Part shown: positions 9,401 to 61,607 of the stretch, piece by piece | Layout of the letters: every line of letters starts with the position of its first letter | How positions within the stretch are numbered: position 1 is the stretch's first letter | Origin: Eublepharis macularius | Lineage: Eukaryota; Chordata; Lepidosauria; Squamata; Eublepharidae | Direction: 5' to 3' | Assembly (NCBI RefSeq): GCF_028583425.1 | Contig: NC_072806.1 | Span: 31,852,001 to 31,916,000 of the forward strand | DNA: 64,000 nucleotides | Translations under genes and position numbers: made by a program | The notes under the pieces: model-generated | What the model saw: the letters and a program-made list of their open reading frames with translations, nothing else | The model's database searches: none | Told to the model about the DNA's origin: nothing

Positions 9401-10898
9401 TAGATCTAATAACAGTATTAACAAAAATACAAACAAAAAATTCTTCTCTAACAATACTGGGAGGAATATGCTTTAAGAGATAAAAAACGTTTCCTTTTTT
9501 CCTAGGGAAAGAATTTCCACCATGCACAATTGAGGTTTACAAAATAACGGAAAAAGTAGATTATCCCAGAAACAAAAACAATGAGATTATTGCTGTTGTT
9601 CACCCTAACCTGCAGGTAAGGATACGCCATTTTCCTCCACAGCCCACATCTGCATAGCTCTTTGCTATCTCTGATGTAAGATTCTGAAGAACAAAGAAAA
9701 TCCTGTTTGCAAGTGCCTCACTGTTCAACGCCGTGTGGAAGCAAATTGTTTAGTACACATGTGGTCTTGCTTGTTGGCAATGAACAGAGGAGTCCATGCA
9801 GACAGGACTAATTCAAGGTTTTGTGGTGCCCGGACAGTGCTTCAGGGGCTCACCTGGAACCTGGGTGGCAGAAGGATTGGTCTGGGAGGCAATGAAGGAA
9901 GTAATTCCTATTGCCACCTTCTGTACTACTCCTGGCTGGGTGAAAGCTAACCCTTGGCAGCACCTCAAAGACTGACCTCGAACAAAGCTGGTAGTGGCAT
10001 GACTGTGAATAGGTAACAAGTATAAGCCATGACCCTCGTCATTAGCATGTGGGTGCCCTCCTAATTGTGCCACGTCAAGTGGCAGAGCACTTGGCCTTTG
10101 ATGCAGGGAACACCCTTGCATGCTTCTCTTCCTTGCCCATCCTCCTTCCCTTCCCTTTTCATTAGTAAAGATATGATATATGCTTGTTAAGTACAGGGCT
10201 CATTTCGAGGGGGAATGCACAGGAACGTAATTCTGGCAGTTCCCCAAAGAGGTCACATGTCAGATGGCCCCACCCACCAGACTCTTGGCCATTTTGGGCC
10301 CATTTTGGCCTGGATTGGGGCCGAAACGGCCCGGATCAGGCCTCTGACAGGTGGTGGATCACTCTCCCACTCATCAGCGGCCCGAACCTGACCATTTTGA
10401 GCCCCTTTTTGCCATTTTGGGCCCAATTTCAGCCCTGACTGGCCAGGATTGGTTCCAAAACAGCCAGAATAGGTGATATCAGGGGGTGTGGCATATGCAA
10501 ATCAGTTATACTAATGACACACTTCCACTGATGGCAAGAGGCGTGGCATATGCTAATGAGTTATGCTAATGAGTCCCTCCAGCTCTTTTTCTACGAAATG
10601 ACCCCTGGTTAAGTATATATGAATGCATGCAAAATGGAACTTGTCAAGATAACCTTCTAACACAAATACTTTGTTTTATTATTTCCCCCTTGCATTCAAG
10701 GATCAAGACTGGCAGCCTCTCAGTCCCGGCGATCCAATGTTTTTAACTTTTGAAGGAAAGACAATCCCATATGAAGGAGATTCCGTAATATATCCAACCT
10801 TTGTGAATGAGGCCGCTTATTATGAAAAGAACCAAGCTTTCATAAAAACTGTAAAGCAAAAATTAAGTGCCAAAGGCGTAAGAGCCTGTCTCTCCTAG
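3247..10898 (+). CDS. ASPA: ASPA aspartoacylase, exons 3-6 (partial gene)
   Basis: ASPA is a zinc hydrolase that splits N-acetylaspartate into acetate and aspartate, mainly in the cytosol of oligodendrocytes. Four terminal coding exons are recognisable: exon 3 (two copies), exon 4 at 8348-8455, exon 5 at 9506-9615 and exon 6 at 10701-10898. Coding lengths 94, 108, 110 and 198 are the values I recall for human ASPA, and phases agree. Visible family features are the substrate-binding Arg in [12 protein letters not shown], the catalytic Glu in EVGPQPQG and the Tyr in NEAAYYEK. The zinc ligands lie in exons 1-2, which I could not find in the first 3.2 kb, so they are probably left of the window. 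The gene converges on TRPV3. No frameshift or stop was seen in exons 3-6. Confidence 0.93.
3872..3965 (+). CDS. ASPA: ASPA exon 3, downstream copy (probable ancestral exon)
   Basis: A 94-bp exon follows the acceptor ATTTTCCACAG and precedes the donor GTAAATATGA. It reads [11 protein letters not shown] then [18 protein letters not shown] and PVG, matching ASPA residues of about 145-176, including the Arg that binds the substrate carboxylate. The residues SLAP agree with the mammalian protein better than the other copy does, and the upstream intron is ordinary sequence rather than a repeat. I therefore take this copy as the original. It ends in phase 1, as exon 4 requires. Confidence 0.9.
4674..4851. 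mobile_element. Palindromic MITE, CCAAGCTACAAGTGAC family
   Basis: The ends GGGCCAAGCTAGAACTGACG and GTCTAGCTTGGCCC are inverted repeats. The interior holds mirrored CACTTG and CAAGTGAACAG blocks. It resembles the copies at 7265-7467 and 42747-42868. Confidence 0.65.
5443..5769. mobile_element. hAT-like palindromic MITE, family B copy
   Basis: The ends are CAGGGCTTTTTTG and CTGAAAAAAAGCCCTG, with a long internal palindrome around CCGCCCCCTGATCTCCAGA. The 8-bp direct repeat GAGGTAGT at 5435-5442 and 5770-5777 is a perfect target-site duplication, as expected for hAT transposition. Confidence 0.85.
6311..6415 (+). repeat. (TTTA)n microsatellite
   Basis: About 105 bp of TTTA and TTATTA units, ending in a clean run of TTTA. 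It lies in ASPA intron 3. Confidence 0.95.
6466..6932. mobile_element. hAT-like nonautonomous element, family A copy
   Basis: The ends are CAGGGCTCATTTTGAGG and CAAAATGACCCCTG. Flanking 8-mers ACTAGCAC and ATTAGCAC differ at one base, a near-perfect target-site duplication. The interior is built of GGCCATTTTGGGCCC-type motifs. Confidence 0.85.
7265..7467. mobile_element. Palindromic MITE, first of an abutting pair
   Basis: The ends are GAGCCAAGCTACAAGTGAC and its inverse. The interior is the CACTTGCC/GGCAAGTGAACAG subfamily. TGA lies on the left and TTA on the right; the next element starts immediately after that TTA. Confidence 0.75.
7471..7672. mobile_element. Palindromic MITE, second of an abutting pair
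   Basis: The ends GAGTCAAGCTACAAGTGACG and CTTGTAGCTTAGCTC are inverted. The interior is the subfamily with TTTCCCATCAAAACTT arms and GTAGGCGTCCTGG. It is separated from the previous element by the three bases TTA and followed by TGA. Confidence 0.75.
8348..8455 (+). CDS. ASPA: ASPA exon 4
   Basis: This 108-bp exon has an acceptor ending ACATGCAG and a donor GTACAGTAG. Joined to exon 3 it reads [19 protein letters not shown] and continues through [18 protein letters not shown]. The Glu of EVGPQP is the position of the catalytic general base in the family. It starts and ends in phase 1. Confidence 0.95.
9506..9615 (+). CDS. ASPA: ASPA exon 5
   Basis: This 110-bp exon follows the pyrimidine-rich acceptor TTTTTTCCTAG and ends at donor GTAAGGATA. 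It encodes [20 protein letters not shown] followed by [17 protein letters not shown], aligning without gaps to the mammalian segment. It completes the split Gly codon of exon 4 and ends on a codon boundary. Confidence 0.95.
10194..10607. mobile_element. hAT-like nonautonomous element, family A copy
   Basis: The ends are CAGGGCTCATTTCGAGG and ACGAAATGACCCCTG. The 8-bp target duplication GTTAAGTA at 10186-10193 and 10608-10615 is perfect. The element ends 93 bp before ASPA exon 6. Confidence 0.9.
10701..10898 (+). CDS. ASPA: ASPA exon 6, C-terminus and stop
   Basis: The last coding exon follows the acceptor TTGCATTCAAG. Its 198 bases encode 65 residues ending RACLS and a [18 protein letters not shown] opens it, and [12 protein letters not shown] holds the conserved Tyr that contacts substrate in the human enzyme. 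The length equals what I recall for human exon 6, so the C-terminus is intact. No convincing AATAAA was seen soon after the stop. Confidence 0.96.
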   Translation, partial: DQDWQPLSPGDPMFLTFEGKTIPYEGDSVIYPTFVNEAAYYEKNQAFIKTVKQKLSAKGVRACLS

Positions 10899-11774
10899 AA
10901 ATAGAAATAATGACTCTCTTACTTGTGATGTCCAGTTAGTTATGGAGACCAAGACAACACAATGCAGATGTTTCTGGCCTTTGTAACTCAAGATGGCCAG
11001 GATATATACGGTAGGCTGTAACTCGGCTTGGGAATTTATCTAATCTTATGTACTAAGGAAATATTCTCAAGCACATTGAAGGAAATGTACACTACCAAAA
11101 TCATACATGTTTATATGAATCTCCTATTTTAGTGGAGTTTTTTATGCACTAAAAAGATTTTGATATTAACATTTTTAATAATAAGGCAATATGTTTACTA
11201 CTTAATGTATTCCAGTGCTTTTTTGTATAATTTTTTTTTTGCCGATACATTTATATAACGTTGCAGCGATTTCTTCCAATTCCCCCCAGGGGGGAGCCCC
11301 CAGCCGAGGTTCCAGGACTGGTTACAAAAAAACCCAGATAGGATTCTATACCTATTTTCGGAGCCATGAGACACTATTCATGTCTATTATTGAAAAGAAG
11401 AAAGATGCGCAACAGATAAACTCAGCCTATAAATGTTTTATTTTATGGCCTTTTATACCATCTTCTTTCAGATAAGTTCTCCTAGAGGGGGGAAATTTTA
11501 CCATTTATTTCTGCAGCCATTAACAGCACAGCCTCCATATCAGAACCAGGCTAGTTAATGGCTATCCTAATATTATCGAACAGGAAATCTGCAGAGAAGG
11601 AGTTATGGCTTCAAGATAGATTACTCCATAAGCCATATTGGGTTGTTTAAGCAATAGTCTGAGTTGCATTTTAATGCCATAATTTAAATACTTCTAGAAT
11701 TGGGGTGATCAGACTACCAAATGGGGTAAGGGAGTGGATAGCCTAAACGAGAAGGATATCTTTCACAAATTATT
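10899..11774 (+). other. ASPA: ASPA 3' UTR and downstream sequence
   Basis: This is A/T-rich sequence after the ASPA stop. I saw no clear AATAAA in this stretch; the transcript end is not determined. A C/G-rich patch around 11281-11320 has no recognised identity. Confidence 0.35.
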
Positions 11775-11785
11775 GTTAAAAGAAA

Positions 11786-11998
11786 TAGAGAAGAGTTCAG
11801 CAGCACCTTTAAGACTAACCAACTTTAGCATAAGCTTTCGAGAATCACAGTTCTCTTCTTCAGATGCATCTGAAGAAGAGAACTGTGATTCTCGAAAGCT
11901 TATGCCACAGTAAAGTTGGTTAGTCTTAAAGGTGCTACTGGACTCTTTTCTATTTTTGCTACTACAGACTAACATGGCTAACTCCTCTGGATCTATAT
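11786..11998 (+). mobile_element. Foldback element with 11-bp target duplication, family G
   Basis: An inverted arm (CAGCACCTTTAAGACTAACC on) is followed by the complementary arm ending GGTGCTACTGGACTC and a further TGCTACTACAGACTAACATG tail. GTTAAAAGAAA flanks it on both sides (11775-11785 and 11999-12009). No poly-A is present. Confidence 0.75.
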
Positions 11999-12159
11999 GT
12001 TAAAAGAAAGTCCTACAAAGAGAAAAACAACCACTGGATAGCATTCTTGAATGTAATTTTCCATTTCAGTGATGAAGGTGCATTTTATTTAGCTTGATCA
12101 TGCTTAAATTATTAATACGTAAAGTTCCTGTATGATTTTTGCCCTCTATCCAATTTTTG

Positions 12160-12235
12160 GAGGTCTTTCCTCCATAGGGTCACCATAGGTCAGAGACGAC
12201 TTGATAGCACATAACACACACACATCAAATTGAAC
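12160..12235 (+). repeat. BovB/RTE LINE 3' tail fragment
   Basis: The stretch CATAGGGTCACCATAGGTCA, then GACGACTTGATAGCACATAA and a CACACA run match the BovB-type 3' end also seen at 32851-32900. Only the tail is present. Confidence 0.6.
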
Positions 12236-12564
12236 AGTTAAGGTTGTTATGCATCCCCCACCTCTTGCCTTTAGTTTAAAAAAAATAATGCAAGAAGGAT
12301 TGATGAGTGAAAGGTGACATGACAGAACAGGGTTATCGTGCCGTTTAATTTTAACATATTGTAAATAACCATAATGAATGTATTGTGAGAATAAAACCAC
12401 TTAACCTCCTACTAGAACAATTCGCATCTTCCAACATTTTGATTCTCTCTTCTCAATCCATCCACCCATCCACCCATAAAATTGTTCTTTTGTAACCAAC
12501 CCAATGCTACTTATTGATATAATATTGCAATACTGCAATAAAGGCAATCAACTAAAACAGCAGT

Positions 12565-13943
12565 GAGATGTTTATTTCAAAAGTCCACTTTATTTGCAAT
12601 AAATATATTTTTAAAATGGGACTATTATTTAAATAGAAGCCATAATGCTCTGTACAACTGCGGCACTAAATAATATCTCCTTTATTGAAAGTGTTCTCCC
12701 AGCAGGCGACTTGGTTCTCAAGCGCGGAAGGGAAAGCAAGAGCTGTACGTTGGCAAGAGCTTTCAGAAATGTACCGGGCCTTCGCTGCATCAACGGCAGC
12801 CCCTCTGGACACCATACAGTCCTTTCGAGTATCAGAAACTCAAAGCATTCAATCAAGATCCATCAGGACTAAAGCACATTCAGCAGGGATGACTAATTAA
12901 ATACTGTACACGCACACCCCAAATAAATTATCAAGCGTCTCCAATTGCTAGGTGGTTTACACAATTTAACAATAACACATGCCTTGCTCACAGGTTTACA
13001 AGCTCAAGTTCTTTCACACAATAGGGTTGCACTCTTGTCACTGGACATAATTGCTGGGTCAAACAACACGTGCTGCTGAATCACGTGTTGTCTTTCTCTC
13101 ACGGATTTTTAAATAAAATGCAGTTCCTGTCTGAGATGGAAGAGCTACAAGGGAGAGGGTTTTCTAGCCCTCCCTCTCAAGTGGTTTTTAGCAGCAGCTT
13201 TCACCTGAATAGCAAGTAACCTGCTAGGTAGGCAGAATCAGGTCCCGCAGGAGAACTCTTCCCAAAGCAGTCAGTGTTGAACATTTTGTGTTGTGGTTTT
13301 TTGAAAAAAAAATCTGAAATGTGTTTTGCTTTTCATAACTTCATCGTCCCTGAGCATCCAAAATGGCTCGAGCTACATTAGTCAACAAATAAAACAATCT
13401 CAAGGCTTCAAAGAGAGTTAAAAATCCCATCCTCCGAAAGGAGTAAAAGAGTTTATATATCCAATTGGTAAACCTTAAAAATATTTAGAAAACAGCGTCT
13501 TTAAAAAAATCATTAAGACACTTTGATTTGTTTGGCAGGTGGGAAAAGGCACTCTGCTTATTCCTGGATATCTTGTAGGGCAAAGCATAGAAGCCCTCCG
13601 GTAATCTCCAATCTTCAGCTCAAGAAAGATACTGCCCATTGGAAGTCAACTGCTTTACCAGTCCTTGACCTCACACAGCTCAATCCTACTGCAAACCAGG
13701 CTGTCTTCTGGGTTCCTTCATTGCTTTAACCAGATGCTCTTTCCTTTTTTGCCATCCATATCTTCCTTTCTTAACCCATTCTTCACCCCTGGACAATAGC
13801 AGTATTTCTCATCTTGACCTAAGCGTCTCTCTGGACAAGATGGAGGAAAGAAAGCCATAGTGGGAGCTGGAGCAGCGAGAGTACAAGCCTTTCTGACCTA
13901 TGGCTCCAGCAATCTGAATAGCCTTGAATGCCCTCCTAGGTAA
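12565..13943 (-). other. TRPV3: Probable TRPV3 3' UTR
   Basis: About 1.4 kb of mostly unique sequence follows the TRPV3 stop. Candidate AATAAA signals on the minus strand are TTTATT on + at 12571-12576 and 12589-12594, with another at 12681-12686. The true cleavage site and possible overlap with the ASPA 3' UTR need transcript data. Confidence 0.45.
12571..12594 (-). terminator. Paired candidate polyadenylation signals, TRPV3
   Basis: Two AATAAA hexamers on the minus strand stand about 18 bp apart, roughly 1.35 kb beyond the TRPV3 stop. The position is plausible for a 3' end, but the region is A/T-rich and chance occurrence is possible. Confidence 0.35.
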
Positions 13944-57825
<43,882 letters not shown>

Positions 57826-57954
57826 CGTCCTAGAACAAATTGGCTGGCTGGTGACCTTTTCAATTTCATTTGGTGCCCCAGTTTTTAAACACAAAATTAA
57901 GACAAAATGATGTCCTGGGTTCCGTAACCATAACTGCAAGCCTCCTCTGAAGCA

Positions 57955-58170
57955 GGGTTGCCAAACTCCAGGGGGGGGGGGCTGGAGATCTCCTGAGATT
58001 ACAACTGTTCTCCAGACTAAGGGGATCAGTTCTCCTGGAGTAAATGGTTGCTTTGGAGGAGGAACTGTACGGCCTTCCACCCTGCTGAGGTACCTCCCCT
58101 CTGCCAACCCTGTCCTCCACAAGATCCAGGCCCAAATCTCCAGGAATTTCCCAACCTAGAGTTGGCAACC
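57955..58170. repeat. GTTGCCA-family repeat
   Basis: It runs GGTTGCCAAACTCCAGGGGG, GATTACAACTGTTCTCC, CTGGAGTAAATGGTTGCTTT and CCCAACCTAGAGTTGGCAACC. It lies about 130 bp upstream of the TRPV3 start codon. Confidence 0.75.
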
Positions 58171-58688
58171 ATATTGCAATTTAACCACAGGAGAAATCCC
58201 TCCTCAAAACCCACCTTCTCCATGAAGTTCCTCCTCCATCTTCATCGTGAATCAAGTCTGAATGAGGGTAACGCTGCTCATTCAGACTCCCGGTTCCTAC
58301 CCTCTGCTTTAACTGGGATACTGTGTGCTTGGAAAACACACCATTTAAATAATCATGTAAACGGTACATTTTCCAAACGCGCAGTATCCCTGTGAAGTGG
58401 AAACCACTGGAGAACTGCAGTGCCTGTTTGCTGATGACCTGTTTATTTGCACAGGGACAGGGGTGCGCAGGGATCCAGGCCATGTGCCAAAGCATGAGAT
58501 TATTCCCCAACTAGTGCCCTAATAGCCAAGAAATCATTTCCACCAGCCAGAATCCTGCAAGCAGGAGAACTCGGCGCATTTTAGACTTCACCAGGCAGGA
58601 AATGATTCAGGTCTTGGCATAGCAAGAAACTTTAAGCTTTTTGACTTTTGAGTCAAAGGAACACCCAAAGGATCTCGCTGGATCAAAC

Positions 58689-58966
58689 CAGGGTGGCTCA
58701 CTCTCCCACTCAGCAGTGGACCGATCCTGACCATTTTGGGCCCTTTTTGGCCATTTTCAGCCCGTTTTTGCCATTTTGGGCCCAATTTCCGCCCTGCATG
58801 GTCAGGATTGGGTCCAAAACAGTTAGGATAGGTGATGTCATGGGGTGTGGCATATGCAAATCAGTCATGCTAATGACACACTTCCGGCGATGGCAAGGGG
58901 TGTGGCATATGCAAATGAGTTGTGCTAATGAGTTCCTCCAGCTCTTTTTCTACGAAATGATCCCTG
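58689..58966. mobile_element. hAT-like nonautonomous element, family A, left-deleted
   Basis: The right end is intact (GAGTTCCTCCAGCTC to ACGAAATGATCCCTG). The left end begins inside the family sequence at CTCTCCCACTCAGCAG, and no target duplication is seen. Confidence 0.7.
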
Positions 58967-59960
58967 CCAGTCAGTCAGTCAATACCCTTTATTGGCATAA
59001 AACAAAATAAAACAAGCCTATATTTGAATATGCAAAATACAATCAGAACTTGTATCCTATAGTCTCTAATTCTCATAGCAATTAAAAGAAACCTGGCTAC
59101 TGAGAGAGTAATATGGGGACACTGATCCGATAAAAGAAGAGAAGCAAGCCTCGCGTCTGGCAGACCGTGCTTATTATACAAAATGGATTAATTAATACTT
59201 CCCAAATTTGACTGAAAACAAAAGGAAAAAGGTTTTAAAACTCAACCCAAAAAGGAGAATGAACTAAGAGGGTCAAGCTAACCTATAAAAGTATTTAAAA
59301 AATTATTTATTACAAATTGCATACACAAACACCATAAAATAAAAATATAAAAGTTTAAATATCAGAACTTCTATAAAATACACACAAAGTTGAAAATCTC
59401 ATAAAAATTGATGGAGAATCCAATAACCATATATATATATACATCAAACAAATACTATATCATGAATAATACAGTATCTAAAAATAAATTGACCAGATGC
59501 ATTTCGGCCCGTATCGGCCTTCCTCAGTGGTCATTAAAATCCTAAGTACAACCACACCCAGGAATTAATTATTCCAATAATATAGTTGAATTAAAAATGG
59601 ATTAATAATCAGGTGTTGGTATTAAAATAGCTTTCATAATGTGTAGTTGTGAAGTTTTAAACATATTATCATGGATAAACTCTCATGGTTGTTTCACTAC
59701 ACATCTAACTATGCCTTCAATATTATTCCGGTACAAAATGATACCTATCACTGGAGGTGTGACGTCTCCATCAAAGATAGTAATGAAAATCACTTCCCAA
59801 ATACTTCCCGTATTTGGACATAACATTCGCATTGGAGCAAAATATGAGCAATCGACTCTGGCTCCCTATTATTGCATGGGCAAGTTCTTTCATGATAGGG
59901 CAATTTGGCAAATCTTCCATAAAGAACTGCAGACGGGAAAACATTAAATCTTGCTAACGT
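58967..59960 (-). mobile_element. LINE 3' region with CCHC-like C-terminal motif
   Basis: The minus strand at about 59840-59910 encodes RTCPCNNREPESIAHILLQC, a C-x-C-x11-H-x4-C pattern typical of the zinc motif near the end of many non-LTR retrotransposon proteins. At 59000-59190 it encodes DARLASLLLSDQCPHITLSV. The middle (about 59230-59600), with TGCATTTCGGCCCGTATCGG, looks like a second repeat inserted in it. Frames are broken. Confidence 0.65.
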
Positions 59961-60599
59961 AAAAGCACGACATAAATGTGGCGCCTAAAAAGGCCTTTCA
60001 GAAAAGTTACATCTTCAAGTTGCACAGGATGGCCAGCAAAGATACGACCCAAGGGAGAGTCTTCCATGTTCTGGGGGGCTACTGTTTAAAAGACCCTGCA
60101 GTTGACTCAGCAGCACCCATCTATTTCACCTTCGACAGTGCTAAGCTTCCACAGCACTTCTTCAGCCGCTGACATCAACGCTCAAGCAGGTGCATCGGGC
60201 CCTCTTGGTGCCTTGGAACTAACTTGTTTAGGGCTTCAAGGCCTTAAAGATAGCATCAGCACCTTGGCTTGTGTTCGGAGGTAAATTGAAAGCCAATGTT
60301 GCTGACACAACAGTAACATGACAGGCTCAAAATAGCAGCTCCCCTCCCACGACTTGGCCTCTATATTTTGTCTCAGTCATTATTCCCAAACTGTCTTCAA
60401 GGACAGCGCCATAGATAGTGTTAAAGTAATCCCACCTGGACATTACCAAGGCATGTGTGACTATCAGGTACGGTTTCTATGCAGTTGGTATTTCGGCTTA
60501 TCCAGAAACAGTGATGAATCTGGAAACACGTCCGAACTGCTAAGCTGATACTTCAAGGGGAATGCAATCCCATCCAGAACAGCTTGTGCACCCATTCTG

Positions 60600-60990
60600 G
60601 GGTCCTGATTTGCAACTGAATCAGACCCTTGGTCCATTGAAGTCAGTAGCTCTTGGGGGCCTCAAGTAAAGGTCTTTCACATCACCTATTGCTTGGTCCT
60701 TTTACCTGGGCCGTTTCCAGACGGCCCCCCGCCTCGCGAAACGTCGCGCGTCGTTGCGCAGAAAACGTGAAATATCGCGTTTTCTCGTGCGAGTTTTGCG
60801 CGACGTCGCGCAAAACTCGCGCGAGAAAACACGATATTTCGCGTTTTCTGCGCAACGACGCGCAACGACGCGCGACGTTTCGCGAGGCGGGGGGCCGTCT
60901 GGAAACGGCCCTGGTGATGTTGCAGCTTGAATCTAGGACCTTCCCTCTCTTATAATATTCTGCCTGCCATACAGAAGCTCTTCCACTAAG
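60600..60990 (-). repeat. tRNA-Ala-like SINE, split by a CpG palindrome
   Basis: ACTGAATCAGACCCTTGGTC and GGTCTTTCACATCACCTATT precede, and GAATCTAGGACCTTCCCTCT and AGAAGCTCTTCCACTAAGCC follow, the palindrome at 60709-60910. The order matches the copy at 20550-20735. Confidence 0.7.
60709..60910. mobile_element. CpG-rich palindromic MITE, family E, full copy
   Basis: This 202-bp near-perfect palindrome has ends GGCCGTTTCCAGACGGCC and GGCCGTCTGGAAACGGCC and centre TGCGCGACGTCGCGCA. CTG is duplicated on both sides. Several dozen CpG sites occur in an otherwise CpG-poor region. Confidence 0.9.
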
Positions 60991-61291
60991 CCATGGCCTT
61001 TCCCTTTCTGGGTATGGGCACTTCCATTTTATCTGGATTAAGTTTTAGTTTTCATTCATTCTTTACTGAATACACTTCAGGGAGTCCACCAGCTCTCTAA
61101 AAATTTAGATGCAGAGATATGATAGAGCTGGGAACTGCCTGACTTGAGATGTCTGGTTGAGTTCTTCTGTTAATTTCATATAGGGGTTGAACAGCATGGG
61201 AGACGAAAACAGAGCCCTGTGGAATTGCATGCCACCCGTATGCTTACAAAGAAACGGTTTATGATAAAAGCCACCCTGTATTTCCCATAAT

Positions 61292-61599
61292 CAGGGCTTT
61301 TTTTCTGGGAAAAGAAGTGGTGGAACTCAGTGGTGGAACTCAAGATCACACAATGATGTCACTTTGGGTCAGCTGGAACAAGGGGGGAGTTTTTTAAAGT
61401 TTAAATTGCCTTTGGCAAAAATGGTCACATGGCTGGTGGCCCCGCCCCCTGATCTCCAGACAGAGGGGAGTTGCGGCACGGAGGACAATCTAAACTCCCC
61501 TCTGTCTGGAGATCAGGGGGCGGGGCCACCAGCCATGTGACCATTTTTAAGGGGTGCCGGAACTCTGTTCCACTACGTTCCAGCTGAAAAAAAGCCCTG
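61292..61599. mobile_element. hAT-like palindromic MITE, family B copy
   Basis: It runs CAGGGCTTTTTTTCTGGG to CTGAAAAAAAGCCCTG. CCCATAAT is duplicated exactly at 61284-61291 and 61600-61607. Confidence 0.9.
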
Positions 61600-61607
61600 C
61601 CCATAAT

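Noticed and set aside
12645..12900. Overlapping frames at 12.6-12.9 kb as a small gene
   Set aside because: They lie in the probable TRPV3 3' UTR, overlap on both strands and have no recognisable similarity.
57866..58122. Upstream in-frame extension of the TRPV3 N-terminus
   Set aside because: The open frame upstream of the ATG runs into a GTTGCCA-family repeat, and an acceptor site lies four bases before the ATG.
60709..60910. CpG palindrome as a promoter CpG island of TRPV3
   Set aside because: It is a bounded transposable element with CTG duplications inside a SINE; sibling copies lie in introns.
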